From positions 1,574,001-1,638,000 of the forward strand of contig NZ_CP095376.1 in NCBI RefSeq assembly GCF_023008405.1: a stretch of DNA of 64,000 nt, in the 5' to 3' direction. Shown piece by piece: positions 1-9,373 of this stretch. A program made the position numbers and the translations under genes. The stretch comes from Amycolatopsis sp. FBCC-B4732. Lineage in GTDB: Bacteria > Actinomycetota > Actinomycetes > Mycobacteriales > Pseudonocardiaceae. The first letter of the stretch is position 1, and every line of letters starts with the position of its first letter. The notes beneath the pieces are model-generated. The model was not told the DNA's origin. It ran no database searches and saw only the letters and a program-made list of their open reading frames with translations.

Positions 1-2738
1 TCCCGGGGGTCGGTCGAGGCGACCTCCGGTTCGCCGTCCCGCGGCCAGGTCACCGCGAGGACGCGCTCGGCCTCCCACAGTTCGCACAGCAGCTCCAGCG
101 CGGTGCTCAGGACCTCCGGCACCCCGCTGACGCCGGCCAGGCGCTGGTTCATCGCGGCGAGCGCGTTCTCGCGCTGCACGGCGTAGCGCTCGGCCGTGAC
201 GTCGCGGACCGTGCCGACGAGCCGGCGACGGCCCTCGTCGTCCTGCAGCGCGTTGTAGGCGACGGCGGTCCAGACCCGGTGCCCGTCGACGTGCCGCAGC
301 GGCAGCACGAAGCTGCCCGCCTGCTCGTCCCTGGCCCGCTCGAAGGCTTCGGTGACCTGACGGTGGGCGTCGGGGTCGGCGTCGCGGTCCGGCCACCACG
401 GGAACGGCTGGCCGTAGGGCAGCCCGTCCGGACCGGCGCCGAGCACTTCGGTGAACGCCGCGTTGATCTCCACGACCCGTCCTTCGGTGTCACTGACGAA
501 GAAGCCCTCCTGCAGCGACTCGATCATCGCCGCGCGCCACCGGGCGTGCTGCGTCCGCAGCCGCGCCAGCTGGATGGTCGTGCGGACGCGGGCGAGCAGC
601 TCCCGCGCCGAGAACGGCTTCACGAGGTAGTCGTCGGCGCCGGCGGCCAGCCCGTCGACCGCGGCCTCCTGCCCGGCCCTGGCCGACAGCAGCAGCACGG
701 GCACAGCGGCGGTGCGCGGGTCGCCGCGCAGCTCGGCGAGCAGGCCGAGGCCGTCCAGCCGGGGCATCATCACGTCGCTGATGATCAGCTCGGGCGGCTC
801 GGCGCACGCGGCGTCGAACGCCTCGACGCCGTCCCGCACCGAGGTGACCGCGTAGTCGTCCCGCAGCAGCCGCACGAGGTAGTCGCGCATGTCGGCGTTG
901 TCGTCGGCGACCAGGACCCGGGCGCCGGTGGGCGCGGACGGCGCGTTCCGGCCGACGTCCGGCAGCCAGCGCAGGGCTTCCTGCACGTACGGTTCGGCGG
1001 AGTCGGCGGCGATCCCGCCGACCGGGGACGCCGCGAAGACGTGGTCGGCGGGCAGGTGCCGGACGCCGAGCGGCAGCCGGATCCGGAACGTCGTCCCGGC
1101 GTCGGGCGCGCTCTCCACGGCGACGGTGCCGCCGTGCATGTCGACGAGCTCGCGGACCAGCGCCAAGCCGATCCCGCTGCCCTCGTTGGAACGGGCCCGG
1201 GCCGACGGGATCCGGTGGAACCGCTCGAACAGGCGCGGCAGCTCGGCGGCGTCGATTCCGGTGCCGGTGTCGGACACGGCGACCACCGCGTGCTCGCCCT
1301 CGAGGGCGGCCGTCACCCGGATCGACCCGTCGAAGGTGAACTTGATCGCGTTCGACAGCAGGTTGTAGACGACCTTCTCCCACATCCCGCGGTCGACGTG
1401 CACCGGCTCGCCCAGCGGCGGGCAGTCGACCTCGAACACCAGCCCGGCCCGTTCGGCCGCGGCGCGGAAGACGCTCGCCAGCTCGGCGGTGAACGCCGCG
1501 AGGTCCACCGGCTCGAAGCGGGCCTGCATCCGGCCGGCCTCGATCCGGGAGAAGTCGAGCAGGTTGTTGACCAGCCGTCCCAGTCGCAGCGCGTTGCGGT
1601 GGATGACGGCCACCTCTTCGCGGATCCGCTCGTCGGCGTCGTCGAGTGCGTCCCGCAGATCGGCCGCCGGGCTCAGGATCAGGGTGAGCGGGGTGCGGAA
1701 CTCGTGGCTGATGTTGGCGAAGAACGTCGTCTTGGCCGCGTCCAGCGCGGTCAGCTCCTCCGCCCGCTGCTGCTGCCGCCGGTAGGCGAGGGCGCCGTTG
1801 ACCAGCGCCGCCGTCTGCTGGGCGACGAGGCCGAGGAACGTCCGGTAGGACTCGTCGAGCGCGCGCCCGGCGCTGGCCGCGAGCACGATCACCCCGGCCG
1901 CGGGGCTCCCGGGGTCGCCGAGCAGCGGCAGCACCATGGCCTCGGTGGGCGGCGTGGACCAGCCGCCCGGCGGGAGCTCGCCGACCGCCGCGTCCGGCAC
2001 CGTCCGCGGCACCCCGTCGGCGAGCACTTCCGGCAGCGGCCAGACGGCCGGATCGCCGGCGTCTTCGCCGCCGGGGGTGACCGCGGCGGGCGTGAGTTCG
2101 CCTTCGTCGTCGCGGATGTGGATGGCGGCGTACGGGACGTCGTCGCCGGCCCGCCCCAGCACGGAAGCGACCAGCTCACAGGCTTCGCCGACGGTCCGGG
2201 CGCTGCCGGCCTGGGCACCGAGCTCGCGCAGCGTCGCCATCCGGCGCTCGCCGATCACGCGCTCGGTGGTTTCGGTGACGGCGGTGAACACGGCCCGGAC
2301 CACGCCTTCGTCGTCGTGGACCGGGCTGTAGGAGTACGTCCAGTACGTCTCTTCCCAGTAGCCGTGCCGGTTCATCGGCAACAGCAGGTCTTCCGACCAG
2401 GTCGCCTCGCCGGTGGTCATCACGCTGTCCAGCATCGGGCCGATGATGTGCCAGATCTCGTCCCAGACCAGCGCACCCGGCTTGTCGAGCGCGGGGTGCT
2501 TGGTGCCGAGCAGCGGCAGGTAGGCGTCGTTGTAGAGGAAGCGCAGCTCCGGCCCCCACCAGACGATCATGGGGAAGCGGGAGGTGAGGCAGATGCGGAC
2601 GGCCGTCGTCAGGCTCGTCGGCCAGCCCGCCGGGTCGCCCAGCGGCGAGGAAGCCCAGTCGAAGTCCCGCATCCGGGCGGCCATCCGGCTGGTCCCGGGA
2701 AACACGGCGCGGTGGCCGGACTCTTCCCCGACGCTCAT
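1..2738 (-). CDS. Hybrid sensor histidine kinase/response regulator, C-terminus cut by the window edge
   Basis: A soluble multi-domain sensor that should autophosphorylate and pass phosphate to its own receiver. The visible 912 residues read, in order: a PAS-like domain (about 55-150, WWGPELRFLYND), a GAF-like domain (about 170-300), HisKA with ISHEFRTPLT and phospho-acceptor His345, HATPase_c with the N-box NLLSNAIKF near residue 462, a receiver with DDNADMRDYL and phospho-acceptor Asp655 in SDVMMPRLDG, a second PAS domain (about 735-850), and the start of another sensor-like domain running off the left edge. No membrane segment is seen. The ATG at 2738 gives a natural N-terminus. In this family the missing end is often a SpoIIE-type phosphatase, which would suit the neighbouring partner-switch genes, but that is inference. 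A 1058-residue antisense ORF over it is a GC-skew shadow. Confidence 0.9.
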   Translation of the reverse strand, partial: MSVGEESGHRAVFPGTSRMAARMRDFDWASSPLGDPAGWPTSLTTAVRICLTSRFPMIVWWGPELRFLYNDAYLPLLGTKHPALDKPGALVWDEIWHIIGPMLDSVMTTGEATWSEDLLLPMNRHGYWEETYWTYSYSPVHDDEGVVRAVFTAVTETTERVIGERRMATLRELGAQAGSARTVGEACELVASVLGRAGDDVPYAAIHIRDDEGELTPAAVTPGGEDAGDPAVWPLPEVLADGVPRTVPDAAVGELPPGGWSTPPTEAMVLPLLGDPGSPAAGVIVLAASAGRALDESYRTFLGLVAQQTAALVNGALAYRRQQQRAEELTALDAAKTTFFANISHEFRTPLTLILSPAADLRDALDDADERIREEVAVIHRNALRLGRLVNNLLDFSRIEAGRMQARFEPVDLAAFTAELASVFRAAAERAGLVFEVDCPPLGEPVHVDRGMWEKVVYNLLSNAIKFTFDGSIRVTAALEGEHAVVAVSDTGTGIDAAELPRLFERFHRIPSARARSNEGSGIGLALVRELVDMHGGTVAVESAPDAGTTFRIRLPLGVRHLPADHVFAASPVGGIAADSAEPYVQEALRWLPDVGRNAPSAPTGARVLVADDNADMRDYLVRLLRDDYAVTSVRDGVEAFDAACAEPPELIISDVMMPRLDGLGLLAELRGDPRTAAVPVLLLSARAGQEAAVDGLAAGADDYLVKPFSARELLARVRTTIQLARLRTQHARWRAAMIESLQEGFFVSDTEGRVVEINAAFTEVLGAGPDGLPYGQPFPWWPDRDADPDAHRQVTEAFERARDEQAGSFVLPLRHVDGHRVWTAVAYNALQDDEGRRRLVGTVRDVTAERYAVQRENALAAMNQRLAGVSGVPEVLSTALELLCELWEAERVLAVTWPRDGEPEVASTDPR

Positions 2739-2834
2739 CACACTCCCGGTTCGCGCGGCCCGGGGAGAGCCTACTCGACCCGGGAGGCGGCCGCCGCACG
2801 CACGAGCCGACACATCCGGGTGAGCGGGTTCCGG

Positions 2835-3257
2835 TCAGGTCCCGCCGGTCAGCCAGATCATGGTGACGGTGGTGCCGTCCTCGCGGTGCACCTTGGCGCT
2901 GTGGTCGGCGAGGGTGTCGATGAGCAGCAGCCCGCGGCCGCGCAGGCCGTTCGTCTCGGCGGGCGGCTGCCAGGTGCCGTAGTCGGTGACCGTCACCGTC
3001 AGCCGGCCGCCCAGCGATTCGGCGCGGACGTCGATCTGGCCCGCCGCACCGTCGCGGTACGCGTGTTCGGCCGAGTTGGCCATCGCCTCGTAGCCGGCCA
3101 GGACGACGTCCTCCTGCCGTTCCTCGCTGAGCCCGAGCCGGTTCAGCCAGCCGGCCAATGCCTCGCGCAGGTCGGGCAGCAACCCGGCGATCGCGGCGGT
3201 CCGCCGGTGGAACGAGGTCGCGGGACCGGGGGCGCCCGGCGGGCGGGGGTCGGTCAT
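2835..3257 (-). CDS. RsbW-like ATP-binding protein (anti-sigma factor kinase type)
   Basis: A 140-residue HATPase_c protein of the RsbW/SpoIIAB type. In the family such proteins bind an alternative sigma factor or phosphorylate a STAS antagonist. The N-box is [11 protein letters not shown], the G1 box is TDYGTW and the G2 box is [12 protein letters not shown]. The ATG at 3257 overlaps the stop of the SpoIIE phosphatase gene by 4 nt (ATGA), so the two are translationally coupled. A longer in-frame extension upstream is rejected because it runs into that phosphatase. The order STAS, phosphatase, ATPase on one strand is a complete partner-switch module; its sigma factor is not visible here. The hybrid kinase follows 96 nt downstream. 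Confidence 0.88.
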   Translation of the reverse strand: MTDPRPPGAPGPATSFHRRTAAIAGLLPDLREALAGWLNRLGLSEERQEDVVLAGYEAMANSAEHAYRDGAAGQIDVRAESLGGRLTVTVTDYGTWQPPAETNGLRGRGLLLIDTLADHSAKVHREDGTTVTMIWLTGGT

Positions 3258-4831
3258 GGGGCGTCCTCTCCGCGGTGGCGCACGTGGATGACCGCGATGT
3301 CGTCGTCGTGCCGTCCGCGCGTCAGTTCTTGGACGAGCTTGTCCCAGGCCGTGCCGAGGTCGGCCGCGGTCAGCAGCCCGGGAATACCCGCCAGCAGCCA
3401 TTCCATGCCGAGCGTGAGGTCGCGGGTGCGGCTCTCGACCAGCCCGTCGGTGTAGAGCACCAGGTCCGCGCCGACCGGGAACCCGGTGGTGCGCTGGGGG
3501 AAAACCGAACCGACGCCCAGCGGCTGCGCCAGCGCCTCGCCGATCTGCTCCGGCGGCTCGCCGGGGCGGATCAGGATCGCGGGCAGGTGACCGGCGTTCG
3601 CGTAGGTCAGGGTGCCGTGGTCCGGCCGGTGGACCGCGTAGAAGCAGGTCACGAAGCTTTCGCCGAACAGCCCGCCGGTGAGGTCGGAGACGTGGCGCAG
3701 GACCTCCGACGGCGGCAGCTCGAGCCGGGCGTAGCTGCGGATGGCGGTGCGGACCTGGCCCATCACCGTCGCGGCCGCGACGCCGTGGCCGACGACGTCG
3801 CCGATGACGAACGCCGTCCCGCCGGACGGCAGCCGGATCACGTCGAACCAGTCGCCGCCCACCTTGCTGCCGGTGACCGCGGGCAGGTACCGGGTGAACA
3901 CGTCGAGACCCGGCGTGACCGGGGCGACCGGGAGCATGCTGCGGGACAGCTCGGTGGCCAGCGTGCGCTCGCGTTCGTAGAGACGCGCGTTGTCGAGCGC
4001 GATGGCCGTGTACGCGGCGATGCCTTCGGCGAGGTACTCGTGGCGGGCGGTGAAGCGGTCCGGTTCGGGGTGGCCGAAGAAGAACCCGCCCAGCACCTCA
4101 CCGGAGGTCGGGCTGAGCACCGGCACGGCCAGGTAGCTGCACACGGGCAGGTGCCCTTCGGGCATCCCGTGGTACGGCGCGTTCTTCCCGAACCGCTCGT
4201 CCTTCGTGATGTCGGGGCTGCGCACGGTGCCCTCGCCGTCGAAGGTCGGCGCGAAGACCGCGGTGTTGCGCGGCATCGGGAACCGGGCGAACGCCGCGCG
4301 CGGCACGCCCGAAATCGTGTACAGCGTGTAGGACTCGCCGAGCTCGTCGACCAGGTTGTAGAAGAACGCGCCGAAGGCGGCGCCGGTCGCCTTCGTGGCG
4401 GCGTCGGTCGCGTCCTGCACGAGCGGGTCGATGTCGAGCTGGGCGGTCAGCTGCCGTCCGGTGGAGTGCAGCGCGTCGAGCACCGCGGCTTCGCCCCGCA
4501 GCCGCCGGACGGTGGCGGCCAGGTCCGCGGTTGCGGCGTCCACGGCGGTCGCGACGAGCGTGGGCAGCCCACCGACCTGCTCGGTGGTGTAGACCACGGT
4601 GCCCTGTTCGCCGTCGGCGACCGCGATCGCGTGGGTGACTTCCGTGCCCGGCAGCAGTTCCGCCAGCACCTCGGGATCGGTCACGACCGCCGCGGCGCGC
4701 CCGGCCAGCACCGCGTCCGCCTCGGCGGGGGTGAGGGGCCGGAGCCCGGTGGCGACCGGCGTTCCGGCGTCCCCGACGAAGGCGCGGCGCACGGCGTCGA
4801 GCACCTCGTCGGACCGCGGACCGGGCGCCAT
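3254..4831 (-). CDS. GAF-SpoIIE PP2C-type serine phosphatase
   Basis: A 525-residue cytoplasmic phosphatase expected to dephosphorylate a STAS anti-sigma antagonist. An unassigned N-terminal region (about 1-130) precedes a GAF-like domain (about 150-290) and a C-terminal SpoIIE/PP2C domain (about 320-525). The metal-binding aspartates are visible in [22 protein letters not shown] and DDDIAVI. Its ATG at 4831 shares one base with the stop of the preceding STAS gene (TGATG), and its stop overlaps the next ATPase start, so three genes form a tight operon. The GAF domain suggests a small-molecule or redox input. Assignment as a phosphatase is firm; the substrate is inferred from gene order. Confidence 0.92.
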   Translation of the reverse strand: MAPGPRSDEVLDAVRRAFVGDAGTPVATGLRPLTPAEADAVLAGRAAAVVTDPEVLAELLPGTEVTHAIAVADGEQGTVVYTTEQVGGLPTLVATAVDAATADLAATVRRLRGEAAVLDALHSTGRQLTAQLDIDPLVQDATDAATKATGAAFGAFFYNLVDELGESYTLYTISGVPRAAFARFPMPRNTAVFAPTFDGEGTVRSPDITKDERFGKNAPYHGMPEGHLPVCSYLAVPVLSPTSGEVLGGFFFGHPEPDRFTARHEYLAEGIAAYTAIALDNARLYERERTLATELSRSMLPVAPVTPGLDVFTRYLPAVTGSKVGGDWFDVIRLPSGGTAFVIGDVVGHGVAAATVMGQVRTAIRSYARLELPPSEVLRHVSDLTGGLFGESFVTCFYAVHRPDHGTLTYANAGHLPAILIRPGEPPEQIGEALAQPLGVGSVFPQRTTGFPVGADLVLYTDGLVESRTRDLTLGMEWLLAGIPGLLTAADLGTAWDKLVQELTRGRHDDDIAVIHVRHRGEDAP

Positions 4832-5220
4832 CAGCGCGCCAGTGCTTCGGACAGCGAAGAGTAGATGGCGAGTTCGTCGGTCAGCCGGGTCAGCTCCAGC
4901 GGGCGCAGGGTGATGCGGCCGCTGGCGACCACCCGCAGCGGAGCGGCCGCGGTCTGCGCGCGGTGCGCCCGGACGAGCTCGGCCATGCCCGCCGACGCCA
5001 GGAAGGTGACATCGGTGAGGTCGATGACGAGCGACGCGGGCCGCGACCGGGCGGCGCGTTCCACCAGCCGGCGGAGTTTCGGTGCCAGCGCGAGGTCGAG
5101 GGCACCGTCGACGCGCAGCACGGCGGTGCCGTCGCGGTCCTCCAGTGCCACCGAGCCCGCTGAACCAGCCGCGTCGCCGAGTGCGTCCCCGGTTACGTCT
5201 CTTTCGGCCATGGCCTTCAT
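4831..5220 (-). CDS. STAS-domain anti-sigma factor antagonist
   Basis: A 129-residue single-domain STAS protein (RsbV/SpoIIAA type) at the head of the partner-switch operon. The core strand-loop reads [16 protein letters not shown]. In SpoIIAA and RsbV this loop is D-S-S/T-G with the second hydroxyl residue phosphorylated; here the aligned position is Ala (A-S-A-G), so control by phosphorylation may be altered. The ATG at 5220 is used; an in-frame ATG at 5211 is a close alternative preceded by AAGG. It is divergent from a second STAS gene at 5380, and the C-terminal half of both proteins is clearly similar ([14 protein letters not shown] against VRIVATGRATLRPI). Confidence 0.87.
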   Translation of the reverse strand: MKAMAERDVTGDALGDAAGSAGSVALEDRDGTAVLRVDGALDLALAPKLRRLVERAARSRPASLVIDLTDVTFLASAGMAELVRAHRAQTAAAPLRVVASGRITLRPLELTRLTDELAIYSSLSEALAR

Positions 5221-5379
5221 TTTGCCTGCTCGGGGAGCCGCCCGAAAGCGGAGGGGGCACTGACACGGCGGTGCGGCGGCGGGACGTGCATGATTGACAC
5301 CGGTTGAGCAGACAGCCTTCGTGATCACGCACGCCCACCGGGCACCCCGGAGGCGTTGCCGGAGGCAGGAGTACGCGTC

Positions 5380-5760
5380 ATGAGCGAGCACACCCATACT
5401 GAAAGCGCGACGACCGCTGTGCCGTTCGGGGAGTTCCGGATCGCCCGAACGGAGCAAGCCGGTGCCGTCGTGGTCGAGGTCGCCGGCGACGTGGACACCA
5501 CGACCGCGCCCGCTCTCGTGCGGGCCGCGGACGAGGCGCTGGCCGCCGGACCCCCGGTGCTCGTCGTCGACCTGACCCGCGTCGAGTTCCTCGCTTCGCC
5601 GGGGCTGACCGCGCTGCTGACGATCCACCGCAACGCCGCCGCGGGGACCGCGGTGCGGATCGTCGCGACCGGCCGGGCCACCCTGCGCCCGATCCAGCTG
5701 ACCGGTCTCGAGGACAGCCTGTCGCTCTTCCCCACCCGGGAAGCCGCGCTGGCCGGGTGA
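5380..5760 (+). CDS. STAS-domain anti-sigma factor antagonist (paralogue)
   Basis: A 126-residue STAS protein with the loop DLTRVEFLASPGLTAL. As in the divergent paralogue at 4831-5220, the canonical phosphorylatable residue of D-S-S/T-G is replaced, here by Pro. The ATG at 5380 is chosen because GGAGGCAGGAG lies just upstream; a TTG at 5356 would add eight residues and has no better support. The gene ends 21 nt from the convergent GAF-SpoIIE phosphatase gene (5781-7004), a plausible but unproven partner. Confidence 0.87.
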   Translation: MSEHTHTESATTAVPFGEFRIARTEQAGAVVVEVAGDVDTTTAPALVRAADEALAAGPPVLVVDLTRVEFLASPGLTALLTIHRNAAAGTAVRIVATGRATLRPIQLTGLEDSLSLFPTREAALAG

Positions 5761-5780
5761 CCGCGCCGTCCCGGTCGCGC

Positions 5781-7004
5781 TCAGCCGCCGGCCGGGACGG
5801 GCAGCCGCCGGATGGCCAGCAGGGCCACGTCGTCCTGGGCCGGCCGGCTGCCGATCATCGCGGTCATGATCTGCGCGCAGAGCCGCTCGGGCTCGCCGGC
5901 GTACACCGAGTCGGCCAGCAGCTGCATCCCGGCGTCCACCGGCCGGTCCCGGCGCTCGACCAGACCGTCGGTGTAGAACGTGAGCACGGCGTCCGGTGGG
6001 AGGTCGACGACCGTCGTGCGCCGTTCGGGCTCGCCGATGGTCAACCCGATCGGGGGATCCGGGGGCACGTCGACCAGCCGGCCCGTCACACCGGGGGTGA
6101 CCAGCACCGGCGGCAGGTGCCCGGCCAGCGAGAGCGTCACCGCTTCCCGGTCCGGGCCGATGATCCCGTAGGCCACCGTGGCCATCGCGCCGTGCTCGAA
6201 GTGGTTGGCCTTGCGGTCGAGCTTGGCGAGCACGTCGGCCGGGCTTTCGCAGTCGAGGGCGTAGGCGCGCAGGGCGCTGCGCAGGCGTCCCATGATCACG
6301 GCCGCGTCGAGGCCGTGGCCCGAAACGTCGCCCATCACGACGCCGAGCCGGTCGCCCGGCAGTGTGAACAGGTCGTACCAGTCCCCGCCGAGGCCGGTCT
6401 CCGCGCCGGGTACGTACCGGGCGCCGAACTCCAGCCCGGACACCGCGGGCAGGCTGTTCGGCAGCAGGCTGCGCTGCAGCGCCATGGTGGCGGTGCGGTT
6501 CTCTTCCCTGGCCTCCACCTGGATCGTCGCGGCGAGGCGGTCGGCGAGCAGCTGCATCGTGGCCACTTCGGTTTCGCCGAACGGCCGGGGCGTCACCGAG
6601 CCGACGTGCAGCACTCCGACGAGCTCGCTGCCGGCGATCATCGGCACGCCGAGCATCGAGTGCAGTCCGCGCTCCCACAGCAGGGAGTTCACGACGGTGG
6701 TTTCGTCGACGTGGTCGAGGATCACCGGGGCCCGCTCCAGCGCGACCCGGCCGGCGAACCCGCTGCCGACCGGCACCCGCACGCCCTGGTGGACCTCTTC
6801 CTCGATGCCGGCCGCGGCGAACGCCACGAGCTGCCGGGCACTGGGCTGGTAGCGCAGCACGGTCGCGGTGTCGACGCCCATGACCTGGCACAACCGCCGC
6901 AACGTCTCGACGAGCACCTCGGCCAGCACGAGGTGACCGGCGGGGGCGCCGATGATCGTCTCCAGTTGCTGCAGCCGGTCGTGGGCGTCGAGACTTCGCG
7001 ACAT
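5781..7004 (-). CDS. GAF-SpoIIE PP2C-type serine phosphatase (second copy)
   Basis: A 407-residue soluble phosphatase: a short helical start (LQQLETIIGA), a GAF domain (about 25-165, with GVPMIAGSELVGVLHVG) and a SpoIIE/PP2C domain (about 190-400) with metal ligands in GGDWYDLF, GDVSGHGLDAA, FYTDGLVERRD and DDVALLAI. It is shorter than the 3254-4831 phosphatase and lacks that protein's N-terminal extension. The start at 7004 (ATG) has no Shine-Dalgarno sequence, but TAGGGT sits 6 nt upstream on the coding strand (7011-7016), the pattern of a leaderless actinobacterial mRNA. It most likely acts on one of the two STAS proteins beside it. Confidence 0.92.
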   Translation of the reverse strand: MSRSLDAHDRLQQLETIIGAPAGHLVLAEVLVETLRRLCQVMGVDTATVLRYQPSARQLVAFAAAGIEEEVHQGVRVPVGSGFAGRVALERAPVILDHVDETTVVNSLLWERGLHSMLGVPMIAGSELVGVLHVGSVTPRPFGETEVATMQLLADRLAATIQVEAREENRTATMALQRSLLPNSLPAVSGLEFGARYVPGAETGLGGDWYDLFTLPGDRLGVVMGDVSGHGLDAAVIMGRLRSALRAYALDCESPADVLAKLDRKANHFEHGAMATVAYGIIGPDREAVTLSLAGHLPPVLVTPGVTGRLVDVPPDPPIGLTIGEPERRTTVVDLPPDAVLTFYTDGLVERRDRPVDAGMQLLADSVYAGEPERLCAQIMTAMIGSRPAQDDVALLAIRRLPVPAGG

Positions 7005-7086
7005 GGAACGACCCTAGCCGCAACCCCTTTGCGGGCCTAACCATCCCGCGTTTCGACGGCGGGTCCCCCGGGGTAACCAGCCGGTC

Positions 7087-7806
7087 GTGAGCGTCGACTT
7101 GGAGTGGGTGGCCGTGCTGCGGCACGGGCAGAGCACCGGGAACGTGGCCCGCGAGGAAGCGGAGTCGGCCGGGGCGGACGTGATCGACATCGCCGAGCGC
7201 GACGCCGACGTCCCGCTGACGGAACTGGGGGAGGACCAGGCGAAGGCCGCCGGCGGGTTCTTCGCCGAGCGCCCGCCGGACCTCGTGGTCACCTCGACCT
7301 ACCGCCGGGCCTGGGACACCGCCCGGCTGGCCGCGCCCGACGGCGTCCCGATCGTGCCGGACGAACGGCTGCGCGACCGCGAACTCGGCGTGCTGGACCT
7401 GCTGACGTCCCACGGCGTCCGCGAGCGGTGGCCCGACGAACTGCGGCGCAAGCGGCGGCTCGGCAAGTTCTACTACCGGCCGCCGGGCGGCGAATCCTGG
7501 GCCGATGTCGTGCTGCGGGTGCGTTCCCTGCTGAACGAGCTGAGCGCCCAGCACGCCGGAAAGCGCGTTCTGCTGGCCGCCCACGAGATGACCGTCTTCG
7601 CCCTGCGCTACCTCCTCGAAGGCCTGCCGGAGCCCGATCTGCTCCGCGCGGCCGACGCCACCGAAGTCCCGAACGGCTCGGTGACGGCGTGGGAGCGCGA
7701 CCACGACCGCGGGTTCACGATGGTGCTCGCCCAGGAGGTCGGGCACCTGCACGCCACCGACACCCCGCCGACGGCGGACGACGATGCCGCGCGACAGCTC
7801 TCCTGA
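7087..7806 (+). CDS. Histidine phosphatase family protein (phosphoglycerate mutase-like)
   Basis: A 239-residue cytoplasmic protein of the branch-1 histidine phosphatase superfamily. The catalytic RHG motif is at residues 12-14 (VLRHGQSTGN) with His13 as the nucleophile; the second His lies in LLAAHEMTVFALRY and PNGSVTAW follows. The GTG at 7087 fits the family's N-terminus. The substrate cannot be read from sequence: members act on phosphosugars, cofactor precursors or phosphoproteins. Its end overlaps by 23 nt the ATG of the broken NAD(P)HX dehydratase gene, so both were probably one transcript. Confidence 0.88.
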   Translation: MSVDLEWVAVLRHGQSTGNVAREEAESAGADVIDIAERDADVPLTELGEDQAKAAGGFFAERPPDLVVTSTYRRAWDTARLAAPDGVPIVPDERLRDRELGVLDLLTSHGVRERWPDELRRKRRLGKFYYRPPGGESWADVVLRVRSLLNELSAQHAGKRVLLAAHEMTVFALRYLLEGLPEPDLLRAADATEVPNGSVTAWERDHDRGFTMVLAQEVGHLHATDTPPTADDDAARQLS

Positions 7807-8652
7807 GCCGGCGCCGATCAGCCCGGCCCTGTTGCGGGACTGGCGGATCGGCACCGGTGACCGCGGCACGGTCTCGTCGTCGGCGGTGCCCGCGCGGTGC
7901 CCGGCGCGCCCGCGTTGTCCGGGACCGCCGCCCTGCGCGCCGGGGCGGGCACCCTCCAGCTGGCGGTCGCCGAACGCCACGCGACGGCCATCGGCGTTTC
8001 GGTACCCGAGTCGTCGGTGTCCGGCCTGCCGGAAACCGAATCCGGCGCGATCGCCGCCGACGCCGCCGACCGGCTGGCCGACGTCCTCCCCGGCGCCGGC
8101 ACCGTCGTGGTCGGTCCGGGCCTGACCGGTGCCGAGGAAACCGAAGAACTGCTGCGGCGGCTGGTGCCCGCCATCGCCCCGGACGCGCGGGTGGTGCTCG
8201 ACGCGTTCGCGCTCGGCGCGCTGAGCCGGGCACCGGAGCTGGCCGAGCCGCTGGCGGACCGGCTCCTCCTCACCCCGAACCGGGTCGAAGCGGCCTTCCT
8301 CGACGGGTGCGAGGAAAAGGACGTCGACGACCTGGAGACGACGGTGCGGATCGCCCGGCGCTACCGCGGCGTGGTGCTGCTGATGGGCGTGGTCGCCACG
8401 CCCGGCGGCCGCGTCTGGCGGGACGGCAGCGGCCACGTCGGGCTGGCGACGTCCGGCAGCGGGGACGTGCTGGCCGGGCTGACCGGCGGCTTCCTCGCCC
8501 GCGGTGCGGCCGTCGACCAGGCCGCCTGCTGGGCGACGCACGTCCACGCCGTCGCCGGCCAGCGGCTGATCCCGGACACCGGCCGCACCGGGCTGCTGGC
8601 GCGGGAGCTCGTCGCCCAGATCCCGCGGGTGATCGCCGAGCTGGAGCGCTGA
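7784..8652 (+). pseudogene. nnrD: ADP-dependent NAD(P)H-hydrate dehydratase, interrupted by a single-base frameshift
   Basis: NnrD uses ADP or ATP to dehydrate damaged NAD(P)HX back to NAD(P)H. The N-terminus (ISPALLRDWRIGTGDRGTV) reads in one frame from the ATG at 7784. From 7873 the family sequence continues only in the -1 frame (LVVGGARAVPGAPALSG), through ALRAGAG, the ADP/metal motif ATSGSGDVLAG and a normal C-terminus ending at 8652. Inserting one C at about 7873 (gtctcg to gtcctcg) restores one 290-residue protein. Codon choice and motifs stay intact after the break, so this is either very recent inactivation or a sequencing error. A distal in-frame ATG at 7897 would give a truncated product lacking the N-terminal glycine-rich strand. 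The usual D-K-x-x-R-G segment is also shortened to GDRG. Confidence 0.8.
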
Positions 8653-8653
8653 G

Positions 8654-9373
8654 TCACCGCTGGGCGGTCGGCCGCACGACGATCTCGTTGACGTCGACGC
8701 CGTCCGGCTGCCCGATCGCGTAGGAGATCGCGCCGGCGATGGTGTCCGGCGCCATCGCCACCGCGCGGTAGGTGCGCATCGCCTCCTTCGCCCCCGGATC
8801 GGTGATGCTGTCGGCCAGTTCGGACTCGACGACGCCGGGGGAGACGGTCGTGACGCGGATGCCGGGGTCGGCCTCGAGCCGCAGGCCTTCGGTGATCGCG
8901 CGGGCCGCGTACTTGGTGGCGCAGTAGACCGCGGCCGTCGGGACTACCTCGTGCGCCCCGGTGGAGGCGACGGTGACGAAGTGCCCGCCGCCTTGGCGCC
9001 GGAAGTGCGGCAGGACCGCGGCGATCCCGTGCAGCAGGCCGCGGACGTTGACGTCGATCGTGCGGTCCCACTCCTCGACGAGCAGGGAGTCCAAGCGGGA
9101 CAACGGCATCACGCCCGCGTTGGCGACGAAGACGTCGAGCCGCCCGTGCGCTTCGACCGCGGCGTCCGCGAACGCGGCGACGTCCGCGCGGTCGGTGACG
9201 TCGAGGGGGTGCACGTCGGCGGTGCCGCCGGCGTCGTGGATCTCCTTGGCGAGCGCGGTCAGCCGGTCTTCGCGGCGGGCGCCGAGCACGACGTGGTGGC
9301 CTTCGCGGGCCAGGCGCAGCGCGGTGGCGTGCCCGATGCCGCTGCTGGCACCGGTGATGAGGACGGTCTTCAC
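8654..9373 (-). CDS. Short-chain dehydrogenase/reductase
   Basis: A classical SDR of 239 residues. The Rossmann nucleotide-binding motif is TGASSGIG (residues 7-14), the structural motif is NAG (VFVANAGVM), and the catalytic set appears as Ser in TVASTGA followed by Tyr and Lys in YCATK. The GTG at 9373 has AGAGGAAA upstream and overlaps the stop of the preceding SDR by 4 nt (GTGA), so the two are coupled. The substrate is unknown. Together with the XRE regulator upstream it looks like an inducible redox or detoxification operon. Confidence 0.9.
   Translation of the reverse strand: MKTVLITGASSGIGHATALRLAREGHHVVLGARREDRLTALAKEIHDAGGTADVHPLDVTDRADVAAFADAAVEAHGRLDVFVANAGVMPLSRLDSLLVEEWDRTIDVNVRGLLHGIAAVLPHFRRQGGGHFVTVASTGAHEVVPTAAVYCATKYAARAITEGLRLEADPGIRVTTVSPGVVESELADSITDPGAKEAMRTYRAVAMAPDTIAGAISYAIGQPDGVDVNEIVVRPTAQR

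Noticed and set aside
279..3455. 1058-residue plus-strand ORF
   Set aside because: It is antisense to the hybrid kinase and the RsbW-like gene, which show full family motifs. Its own sequence is repetitive in G, R, V and Q with no domain.
4831..8547. 1238-residue minus-strand ORF
   Set aside because: Only its last 129 codons (the STAS protein) are real. The rest is antisense to the second STAS gene, the histidine phosphatase and nnrD, and off-frame to the second phosphatase.
7897..8652. Intact shorter nnrD gene starting at 7897
   Set aside because: It would lack the N-terminal strand and glycine loop that are still present in the other frame just upstream, so truncation by frameshift is the better reading.
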